Below, in pieces: positions 23,649 through 34,000 of a DNA stretch of 64,000 bases (the stretch's first letter is position 1; the number at the start of each line of letters is the position of its first letter). The notes below the pieces were generated by a model, which did not search any database, had not been told where the DNA came from, and saw only the letters and a list, made by a program, of their open reading frames with translations. The stretch is from Pyrocephalus nanus. Its lineage: Eukaryota; Chordata; Aves; Passeriformes; Tyrannidae. The position numbers and the translations under genes were made by a program. The stretch lies in the NCBI GenBank assembly GCA_038380795.1, contig CM076272.1, positions 3,477,001-3,541,000 of the forward strand. The letters run 5' to 3'.

Positions 23649-26600
23649 TCACAAGGTCCCCAAGACCAAGTCCAGCTCTGCCACAGCCCAATTAGATCCC
23701 AAGACACCACTGGACACCTAAAATCAGCCTGAGCAACCAGCTCAGGTCACCACCACTCCTCTGGATGCTCCAAGCCCTCCCCATACCCTTAGAGAAGCCC
23801 TCGCTCACTCAGTGAGGAACTCGTTCCTTGAGAATACATCAGTCAATATTTATCTAGTGCTAAAAGCTGGTTCCTCTGTCTGACAAGCCCTGGAGAATCC
23901 AATGAGTCTGCTGGCTCCAAATCACAGCTCAGTTCCTCTACCAAAGCACCCTAAATCCAGGCTAAAAATAAATGGGCTTTATTGATTGCCTTTTTAAAAC
24001 TAATGCTGGAGAGTGATGTGTTCTGTGCTCAAGGAAGAGCTAAGGGTATTAGTCACAGGGAAGTACAATCACAGCCCTCCCCCCCACAGATGTAAATAAA
24101 GCCCATCTCACACCAAACCCCTTGCACAAGGCCTGGGGAAGCAGCAGCAGAGCTGCAGGGTTGGTCCACAGGGGTTGTCCATGGTCCAGCACAGCCTCAG
24201 CAGAGAGGTAACCCCCCCAGCAGGTGACTTTTTGAGGACTTAAAACCCCACCCCTGCACAGAGGCTGCATGTGACATGCCCAGGTGCGAACACCCCAAAG
24301 TAGCACCAAGTCAACAAAGAGGAGATGTTTACTCACTGTGCTGGGGACACATCCTTATCCCTATCCTGGTCTTCAGAGGTCAAAGGACTCCCACAAATTT
24401 ACTAGGAGTGACAACCCTTCTACCCAGAGAGACCACCTGACCGGCACCACAGCTATGTACTGAAGGCACCTGAGTTTAAACGCAGTCGGGTAGGGAGTGG
24501 GGCTGGGTGGAGGGAGGAGAAAAGGGGTGGGTGAGAGCCCAGATGTAGCTTGTCAGGGCAATTAGCACTCAGGGCCCCGAGCTGTTTGTCCCCTTAAATG
24601 AACAGCACCACAAGTACTTGCCTTAGGGACTAGTTTGTTCGTGGTTGGAGACTTGAGAGAGGCTTGGGAGACCATGGGACTGTATTTCTCCTGCCTAATG
24701 CAGAGGCAGGCAGCATCACCAGCTTTCCCCCAGCACCCCTGACTGCCCCCAGACATCCCCAGCTTCCTGCGGTTTCCCACAGCTCCCCCAAATTCCTGAA
24801 GCATCTCCAACTCCCCACAACATCCAATTCCTCCTTGAGCTCATCCCTAAGATGGGGCACATCAGAAATACCGAACTAACCTTGTGACATCCCCCTCTAC
24901 TCCCCCCTGGGTGAGCTCAGCACGCCTGCCCAGCTGTTTTGAACCACAGACACAAGGTCCACATCGCTTTTGCCCCCTGCACAAAGAGGGAAAGCCTTGC
25001 TCCTGGGGGAATAGGTACATGGCCAAGGCTGGGGACGTGCCACCCCAGGCCAGATCCACCCAGGATTTCAGACAAGTCAGATCTAAAGGCTTTGCTTTGT
25101 TTCCTTTTAAAATCCCTCCAGCACGTGGGAAGGCAGATGCTGAGAAGCTAAATCCCAGCAGCATTCATGAATGTGCTCTCTCCTGCCAGCACCGGATGGG
25201 ATATTCCTCCCAGGCACTCGCAGCAAGCTCCAAGCATGCTTGCAGCTCTCCTCCCTCAAACAGGCTTGCTCCCCCAGCTGCAGCCCCTCACAGCCATCGG
25301 GACCCCCATCCTCACTCTGTGGGTGGCCCACCCCCTCCTCTGCCAGGGGTGGGCAGCAGGGTGGGAGCCTGGGGCTGGCACACATCTCGGTCGGGGTGCA
25401 GGATGTGGTTTGGGGGGGGAAAGCCAAGCACAGGATCTGAGCTCTACTTATTAAAGGGTGCACAGAGTGTCTCCATGGAAAAGTCTCTGGGCCTGGCCAG
25501 CCCACACAGTGCTCAGAGGCAGCAGATGAAGCGGGGTTCCCGTGAGAGATATGGGGTGGCTGAGAGGTGTCCAAATGAGCAGGGTGCCCCGCACGCATGG
25601 CAGGGCTCTGGGTGAAGGGCTGAAGCAGTGGAGCCCCTCGGCAGCCTCCACACCTCCCTCCTGACCGGCTACCCTGGAAACATATCCTAAATAAAGCTGG
25701 AATAGGATAAATAAATGCATCCGGAGGCCAGTGGGTCAGCCAGCACTGAGGGGAGCAGCCCTGCACCAGGAGGGATGGGGACCATGGCTGCCCTGGGCTG
25801 TGAGGGAAGGAAAAAATTTTTCTGATTTTTTTTCTCCTCCCTCAAGCCCCCCCAAGCCCCAGCCCCTCACAGTGGGCACTTACGAAAGGGCGAGGCCATC
25901 TCCTTGCTGCCTGCAAATGGAGCTGGGGCACCCTGGCATTGGCTCCCCACAGCTGAAGCTGCCTTTGGGGCAAGAGCAAGGGTCCCTCCCCAGCAGCACT
26001 GGATTTGGTGCATAGTCAGGCTGCCAGTCCTGCCCAGAGAGCAAAGGCACCGCTCCGTGCTGGCTCTGCCCCTCCACCGCTCAGCCACATGTTGGCTGGG
26101 AAAGGGAAAAACAAATCCTCCTCTGCTGCCAGGGCCTGGCTGAGGAATGGGAAATGTGCTGGCCAGATGTGGGGCACAGGGCTGTGCTCAGGGCTCCAGC
26201 AAGGGGGGCAGCTGAAACCACCTGGAGCAGGAGCACCTGGGCTGCCATGGGAATGTCCCTCTGGATGACACATGAGGTTTCAACCTGTGCTCTCCATGTT
26301 GGAGGGTGGAAAAACAACAATAATTTTAAAAGTAGTGGAGGTTTTCCTCTGTCCTTGCTGTAGTTTGTTTCGGATATTTTCCCACCAGCCTGCTGCCTGT
26401 GGAGTCAGGAGAGGACCCTGAGCATCCCTGAGGTGGAGGATACTCAGGTTGCTTCGAACCACTTTGTTGCTCAAGCTGTACTTGCTGCCCTCATCCAAGC
26501 TGATGTTCCCCTGGCAAACAGTGGCTAGTTCCCCATGCCCCAGTGGGCAAAGCAAACCTGGGGTTGAGAGCCAGAAGCAAAGCCAGGGATGCCTGTTGGT

Positions 26601-26955
26601 GGGTCCAGTCCAACCTGGAGGTGGTCCTGGTGGGTTGGAGATGGTTCTAGTAGGTTGGAGAAGAGTGCACGTGTTCAGCCCACCTGTTACCCACGAATTA
26701 TGACGGAGACAGTAAAGATCAATCTGCACCCTGAAGGCCCAAGCCCTTCACTCCATTCCTCCATTAGCCCTTAAGAGGGGACTGCTGAGGACAGACAGAG
26801 AGAAAATCCTCCCAGGGTCCTCAGCAGACCCTAAGATAAAGAGCAGGAAAGGAAATAGTTGACAAAATTGAATCTGTACAAATCAGCCAGCCTAACTAAT
26901 ATTTAACCCCCAGACAAAACAGAATTAGCTAATGAACTTACCAAGCCCCTGGTAA
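23649..26955. other. Intergenic, no gene seen
   Basis: No exon recognised. A reading frame of 243 codons at 24884-25615 is overlapped by a 219-codon frame on the other strand and has no recognisable domain, so I treat it as chance. A G8 run lies near 25411. Confidence 0.5.
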
Positions 26956-26959
26956 TTAC

Positions 26960-27485
26960 TCAGGAAAAGTTACTGAAAAAACAGCACATCCCAGGTTTAT
27001 TTAATGTCTTTATTAATGATCTGAAAGCAAGAGTAAACAACAAATTAATTATGTTTGCAGATGACTGTAAGCTGGAAGGTGTTGTAAATGCTGCCAAAGA
27101 TGGCAAAGTCACACCGAAGGCCCTAGAGGGGTTAGAAATAACCCAGCAGGAAAGAAGCTGCAAGTAATCCATTAGCAAAACATGGTACAGAGCGGGGGGA
27201 AAAAGGACCTGAAATCCACTCATCCAGGAGGAAGGAGGGGTGTGCTGTACAACAGCCAAGGAGGATGGGAGCACCTTTGGAGGGTGATGGAAAGATGGGA
27301 TATGAGCAAGGAGACCCCTGAAACCCAGCAAGAAGCGCAGAGCCAGGCTGGGTGGGATGCTGTATCTCCAAAGGAGTGTGACCTCGTCCTGAACACATGT
27401 GGAATCAGCTCTGCACCACAAGGAGAAGCTGGAAAGCTCTTTCTCCAGTGCTGTGCTAACACACCTGGAGTGTTATGAACCCTGA
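26960..27485 (+). mobile_element. CR1 LINE fragment with reverse transcriptase remnant
   Basis: In one frame from about 26995 the translation reads like the palm region of a CR1-type non-LTR reverse transcriptase, including an FINDL block and the catalytic-type FADD motif encoded at 27054-27065. Downstream sequence continues with degraded CR1 similarity and the frame is interrupted within about 120 bp, so the copy is dead. It ends a few hundred bp upstream of the CSPG4 promoter. Confidence 0.7.
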
Positions 27486-27982
27486 AGGCCAAGGGTCATC
27501 CTGACGTGCGAGGTTTGGAGAGCCACTTTGGGAATAGGGACAGGGATGGGTAACGGTGGCTTTGGCTTCGAGCCACTTATCTGGGTCTGTGTAGACAGCA
27601 GGAGCTACCTTTGCTCCCAAAAAGTGCCCGGTGCCAGAGGTTTTCTGGACGCGCTACTTCGCCCGGAGCAGGCGGTGCCTCCAGAGCCGCCCCTCGCACC
27701 CTACGTCGGGCTCCTTCCCCGCTCCTCCCTCTCCTCGCCCCGGCAGGAACAAGGCGGCTTTCAGGACCGGGTGGGTGGGTGGCGAGGGCCTTTAGCCCTT
27801 TAAGAGAGAAATCTGACGTTGTAATCTGAGCGAACTTTCTGACAGGCGGGAGAAGTTACAGGTCCCTCCCTCCCTCGCTCCGCTTTATTAAATATAGTAG
27901 TAGCGGCAGCCCGAGCCTGGGAGCAGGCACCGGCGGAGGCTGTGCTGTCCCGGAGCCCTCGCCGCTGCTCCAGCCCCGGGGG

Positions 27983-28085
27983 ATGGATACCATGGGTGCC
28001 CGAGGTGGCATCTCCACGCTGCTGCTGCTGCTGCTGCTGCTGGCCGGCTACTCCCAGCCCCTCCGAGCGGGACTCCCAGCCGGAG
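27983..28085 (+). CDS. CSPG4: CSPG4 coding exon 1 (signal peptide)
   Basis: Encodes residues 1-34 plus one base of codon 35. A short polar start is followed by eight Leu from a (CTG)8 tract (28019-28042) and an Ala/Gly/Ser segment, a typical cleavable signal peptide. I chose the first ATG (27983; G at -3 and +4). A second in-frame ATG at 27992 has the stronger context ACCATGG and would shorten the protein by three residues. The donor is GTAAGC at 28086. Confidence 0.9.
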
Positions 28086-31000
28086 GTAAGCGCCGTCCGT
28101 CCCACCAGCCCACCCGAGGGATGGAGCGGTGGGAAACCCAGGGGGATAGGGCTCCTGGGAGGGCAGGGAAACCAGACGGGACTGGTGTGGACACCTCCTG
28201 TCGCCAAGCTGGCAGAAGCAGCTTGCCTGTCTTGGGGCACGGTGTCTGGGGAAAGCCAAGGGCGGGAACGGGATGGCTCGCCCGTCGTGGCTCTCGGGGT
28301 GCTGGTACCTCCGTGCCCCTTCCCGAGGGGACACGCGGACGTGCTGCTGTGTGGTATTGAGGGGGCTTGAGGGAGCCACGGGGCTTTGCTTGGCGCCGTG
28401 GGCAGCCGGTGGGAGAAAGGCACCGCCCCTGCTCCGCCAAGCCCCGCGTCGTGGGGAGGGCGCACGCCAACCCTCCCTGCAGTGCTTGGCCGTGCTTCTC
28501 TTGGCCTCGCTGTCTGCGAGGGCACCCCCTCTTCATCCCTGGAGCAGTAGTTTGGTGGGAAGAATGGAGCTGCAGCATTTGCCGGTGTGTGTGTGACCTC
28601 CTGGCACTGCTCCGCCCCTCTGTCCTGTGCACTGGGGCGGCTGGAGGTGTGGGGCAAAGGGCGAGGGGCTCATCTCTCCCACCAGCACAGCCCTGGAAGT
28701 GGGCAGGATAACCCCTGGAGTGACAGGGCACCGGGGGCCAGCTGGGGATGGGGGTCACCCCCACGGTGCCACAGGGCAGGCTGATCCCAGAGACCTGGGA
28801 GGACAGGGGACACTGGCTGCTGCATGGGGTCAGAGCTAGGCAGAGGGGTTACTTCAGGACAGAGCGGTTGGGATTTATATCCAGTTTTCCAAAAGAAGCA
28901 GCCAGGTTTGCCCATCCGGTTCTTGGCATGGCTGTGTGCCCTGCCTCAGTATCCTGACAGCCATCCCACAGCCCTGCTCCCTCCCCTGCTACGGGATGCT
29001 CAGAGCTGCTACTGTCCGAGCTTCAGTGGGCTCTGCAGGTCTGGACAGGGGTCTAATCCTGCTGGGATGGGTCTGTGCCTTAGCCTGTCCTTCCAAACTG
29101 TGCCTGGGATATCTGACTGATGCACTGCATCAGCAGCTTCAAAAGTGAAGGGAATTTAGAAAGCACTTTTATTTCCCTAACTCCCCCTAAAGATACTATA
29201 TCATCTCACTGAGATAGTATATCGCTGATATATTCCTCAAAGCTCCCTCTGGGTACCAGGGCTCTGACTAGCAGGCAAGAGCTTGCTCCAAGCAGTTCCC
29301 AAAGAATTACTGACCACCTCTAGTCTTTTGCTCCCGACCATCATCTGCATACCGGCCTGTGCCAGTGCAGGGAGGAGGATGAGGATGAACCAAGAGCCCA
29401 GCCTTGTGGCCCTCGGCACCTGCAAGGTCCCTGTATGTCCCTTGATGTCCCTGTTCCCTCCCAGGGAGCAGGTGGCCACTGGGACATGCTCCTCTCCTTA
29501 CCTCAGGCCTTGTTCCTTTTGTTTTTTTCCATGTACCAAAATAGGAGGGTGCCTGGCAAACTGAGTGGAAAAAAATCCCTTTTGTTAATGCACAGAGTGG
29601 TCTCCTTCCCAGCCCTGACCTTTCCATCCTGGGCAGGGGTTTTCCCACATGGAACTGTTGCTTGCTCGGTGTCTAGGATGGGTCCCAGGGCTATCCTAGC
29701 CCTCCCAAACTCTTTCACGGTGAATGGGCTGGAGCAACCCTGAAAAAGAGCACATGGCTTTCACTGGCACATGCCAACCCCCCCAGACTCTCCCCAAAAA
29801 ACACTACCCATGGCTGGGACACAGCTCCAGGGATCAGTGGGCATCCACCTGGCACAGACACGTGGGGCTGGGGAAGAAAAGGGGTTTTGCACCCATTTTC
29901 CAATGCCAGGGACTATTTCTGCACTGGACTGAAACAGATGGGCCAGCTATGACTCTGGGTCTGGGCACCAGCTTTCCACAAGCCCCATCCACTTGAGAAC
30001 ATCCCTGATGAGACCAGCAGCACTCATTCCAGGTGTTCCCATGGGCTGCCTGCAGTGGGACATCCCTCTTTCTCCATCAGGGAGAGCCACAAGCTTGCCG
30101 GGCAAGGGGCTGGGGACAGACTGGTTTTGGGGGGTAAAGCCTGTGTTTTGTATTCCCTCCAAGCCCAGGTGCAGGGACCTGGAGCTTCCTGCCCAGCCCA
30201 GAATGGGAAGAGTCATCACGAACTTCATCAGATACAGGATTATATAAAAAAAGAAAAACACTCATAAAACTTACCCTGTTGACATCAGAGTGTAAAGCTT
30301 TAGTAAACTGTTTTTAGACAGCCTGGCTCCCCTCCGGTTCCCAGCGAAATCACCCGCAGGCTGTCCTCCCCCTTCCCCAAAATTCCTCTTAGTGGGGGTT
30401 TGGAATGAGGAGAGACGAGAGAATTGGATGTGTAGGCTCCTCGTGAGCAGCGTTCACACCAAGATTTCAGCTACTGGGTGCAAAAAATGCGACCTCCCCC
30501 AAGGCTTGAGTGGACCTCCAGAAGTGGTGATGGGTGTCCTGGAGAGGCAAGTGGGACACTGGCTTGTCCAGGGTACCTACCTATAGATAGGGAGCAGTGT
30601 CTTGCCTGGGGTACCCATCCAGGACCCCTCCTGCCTTCTCCAGGTTTATCAGCTCCTCCTCAGCTCTTCCTTCCTCCACTTTTGGAAATCTTGATTCTTG
30701 ACTAAATCTTTGATTTAGTCAAATTTTCTTTTTTATGTTCGCACCACATGTTTTAAGGTCATAGCTCAAAGCAGCTGGAACAGCTTCCAGCTGATGGGAA
30801 AGAACAGGAAAAATGCTGCAAAGGGGGGAGAATGGTAAACTGGTATCGTGGGAATCAGGGAGGAATATTCTTGTCTCACTCTTATATTTAGCAACAGAGG
30901 GCTGCGGGCAAATATATAATATGCACATTCCTGTAGGATCGAAGGACAGGGTTAAGCTCACCCCGAGGAGCTCACGTCAGTTTGAAAGCTGGACAGGAAC

Positions 31001-34000
31001 AGGGCTGGAGAGGAGGGAGGCTAACAGTCTGTGTGCCTAAAAAAAGCTCAAAGCACAGACTGTTCACAACAGGCATTGGCCCAGCCCAGCCTCGGCTCCC
31101 CGGGGCTGCTTCCCTGGCCCTTTCCAGGTGCCAGGCTCCGGCTTGTCTCCTTTTTGGGAAGCCAGCTTCCCTGAGCATTAGCATCACCCCCAGCCTTCAG
31201 CTGGGAAACTCCTAGGAACTCCTCACTTGTATCCTCACACTTCCCAGGCCCCGCCTGGGCATCCCAAACCTGGTTTGCCAACAGCCCCTTCACCATATCC
31301 TATCTCCAAAACTCCTGGAGACATGGAGCAAGGAGGGTGCCCATTGAAATATCCTCATTCCCAAATCAGCCCTTCCCTGAGCTGTCTCCATCATGCCCAG
31401 TACTTACTTGGACATTGCCATGCTGCACAGGGGTGGGATACCCCTCAGAGTTTTTCTGGGGTAAATAGAACAGAAAAAGGGAACTCAAGTTTTTATGTCA
31501 TATTGACCAATATAGCAAAATATTGTTACGTGTTGTTATATGAGAATACTTTTATTTTATTTTCTATTGATAGAATATTAATATATTCTATAAAGTATAT
31601 TCTAAATACATTCTATAAAGTCAGAGAAGCCACTTTGCCCTTTCACAAAGCCTTTGCTTTGCAAAGCAGAGCCCAGAGTGAGGGCAGCTTTGAATTCTGC
31701 AAAGCCAGGCTCAAATCCAGAGGAGCAGGACTGTGGTGGCTCTTTCCAACCCCAGGATGTGGAGGATGCAGGTTTGCCTTGCTGTTGCCTATCCTAGGGA
31801 CAGACCAAACAGGGCCTCCCAACGGCATCAGGGTGGGATGGGAGATGTTTATGCCCCAAGCTGTGGATCCAAGAGGTTGATAAATTCCCACTTTCCATCC
31901 TTCCTCCCTGGGGTGTGCCACCCATTGTGCCAGTTGTGCGTTGCTCCAGGCAATACCTCTGGGTGCACTTGGCTGCCTGACAGCCGGACAGACAGCCGGT
32001 GGCAGATGGAAAGCATCCCAGGGAGGGGAGGCTGCAGCCAAAAGTTGCTGTGAGTGGAGAAAGTCATGGGGCAAACAGCATGGTTTGGAGGTGGCCGAGC
32101 CCATCACATGTGCCCCAGACAAGGAGAGAGAGAAAAGCAACATTCATCCATCAGCGTGACTCACTGGCTGTGGAAGGTGCTGCTGTAAGCTGTGAGTCAG
32201 CTCGGGATGGCCCTGTGAATCCTTGCTGCTTCTTTTGCCCAAATCTTGGCATTTGTTTTTCTTCTTTGCTGCAGGCAGGCAAGGAAGTGGGGGGATCTGG
32301 AGTCACCAGCTGCTTGTGATGCCATCCCCAACCATGTTAAAGGATGCTCCCCATCCGTTTTCATGCCATAAGCCCTGTGCAGTGCTGCCCAGTGCAGTGG
32401 CAGAAGGAGCAGGGGTCAGGAGGAATTTCCCATTCTCCTTCCCAGCCTCCATCTGGGCTTCAAAGTTTTCGGCGTCCCATCCCACAGAAATTTCTGAGCC
32501 CACCAGGGTCATTTCCTCTGGGAGCTGGGGAGAAGAGAGGGAAGTCTTGGACCGAGGTAGATGTGGCTGAGAAAAGCCTCCTGTCCTGCCCTGCAGCCCT
32601 GGGAGGGGATGTGAGCACCCGCTTCCACACCCCCACAGCCCCCGCGCCAGCCATGTGTTCCCCCTGCGCTAGAAATAGAGCAGGCATTTATTTTCTCTAT
32701 AAACATCACCCTGCCGGGTGTTTCTCATAGATGGAAAAGTCAGGGGATAACAGCAGTGGGGAGGGGGAGGCAGGGCAGGGAGGGGGACCGCTGGAAGGAT
32801 GGGGAGAGGAGAGGGAGAGATTTCAGATCTAGAAAGTGGGGGGAGGGAAGAAAATACTCATTTTCTTTGCAGACGGTTTAGCACATCAGCCCCAAATGAG
32901 CAAAAAATATCCTTTCTTTCCCCTTGCACGCTGCAAAACCCCCTCCCTGTCTGTGGAGACACTCTTCTCTGCCCCTCACAGCACCCAATGTCCCCAAAAG
33001 CCAATCCCGGCCATGGGCCTTGTAGCCCCTTGGGGTACAGAGTCCTGTGGGTGCTGTGGGTTCTGTGGATGCTGTGGCTGCTGCCCTGCCAGCACAACTA
33101 AAGACAGATCACCCCGATTTACACATTTTACACCCCGGTTGCACATTTTAACATCCCTATCCCTGGGCACTGGATGCTGCAATTAAGGCCAGCAGGTAGC
33201 TCCCACCAGAGCTTCAGCATCCCCACTCTTCCCCCACAGTTTTGGCTGATAACTCCCCCCCCATCTTGGCACGTCAGGAGCCGTTTGACACCAGTGAGGC
33301 TGGGAAACATCAGAGCCCGGGCGCCTGGAAACGTGCTCCTCTCCAGCAGCAGCCGCTGTTTGTTGACAGCAGGAGAGGATCACTCCGGTAACGACCAGCT
33401 ATTCCAGGGATGTCTGTGAGCATCCCCTGGCCAAGCTCCGCCAATCCCCCTCCGCCAGCTCCCGGGAAGGCTCCTTCCCCTCACTGGGGCTGGGGCTGGG
33501 CCTGGGAACAGGCACTGTTGGGCAGGCAGGGATGGGATTCAGGGATCTGCAGGTGGGACGTGCACCCAGGGTGCTCCACTTCCCCAGTAACCAAGCCTCA
33601 GGCGCAGGCTTTCCCCAATGTCCCCTTGCTCCTCCAGCTCTGGACTGGCTGGGATTGTCCCCTCTTATGCCACCCCATGCCCTCCTGCAGCTCTGCAAGC
33701 CCTTCCCTCACCGGCTGGGAAGCAGATGAGGTAGGAAAAGTTGTGGGAGTGGGTGCCAGGACGTGCAGGGTGGAGCTGGAAAACCTGCCAGCCAGTGAGA
33801 CAGGAGGAGAGAGCCTGTGAGAGAGGAAAAGAAAGAAAAAATAGAACAAAACCCGACTTGAGATGGTTTGGAAACCATGTCCTCTGGGGTTGATACAATA
33901 TTTCCAGGCCAACTTCTCCTGGCAGCAGGAGGCTGAGACTGAATCACGCTGCAGGGGACGGCACAAAAGTCCCATTGAGCCTCCCGCTTCCCCAAGTCCT

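Larger units (their letters stand above)
27640..28120 (+). promoter_or_regulatory. CSPG4: CSPG4 promoter CpG-rich region
   Basis: GC- and CpG-rich sequence begins about 340 bp upstream of the CSPG4 start codon and runs through exon 1. A TATA-like stretch, TATTAAATATA at 27886-27896, lies 87-97 bp before the ATG, which would place a start site near 27920 and leave a short 5' untranslated region. The exact transcription start cannot be read from sequence, and CpG-type promoters often use dispersed starts. Confidence 0.55.

Noticed and set aside
24884..25766. 243-codon plus-strand and 219-codon minus-strand frames
   Set aside because: They overlap each other, lack any motif, and sit in ordinary GC-moderate intergenic DNA with no splice or poly(A) context.
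27800..28657. 285-codon minus-strand frame over CSPG4 exon 1
   Set aside because: It lies in GC-rich promoter DNA, its poly-Gln stretch is the complement of the CTG leucine codons, and it has no recognisable domain.
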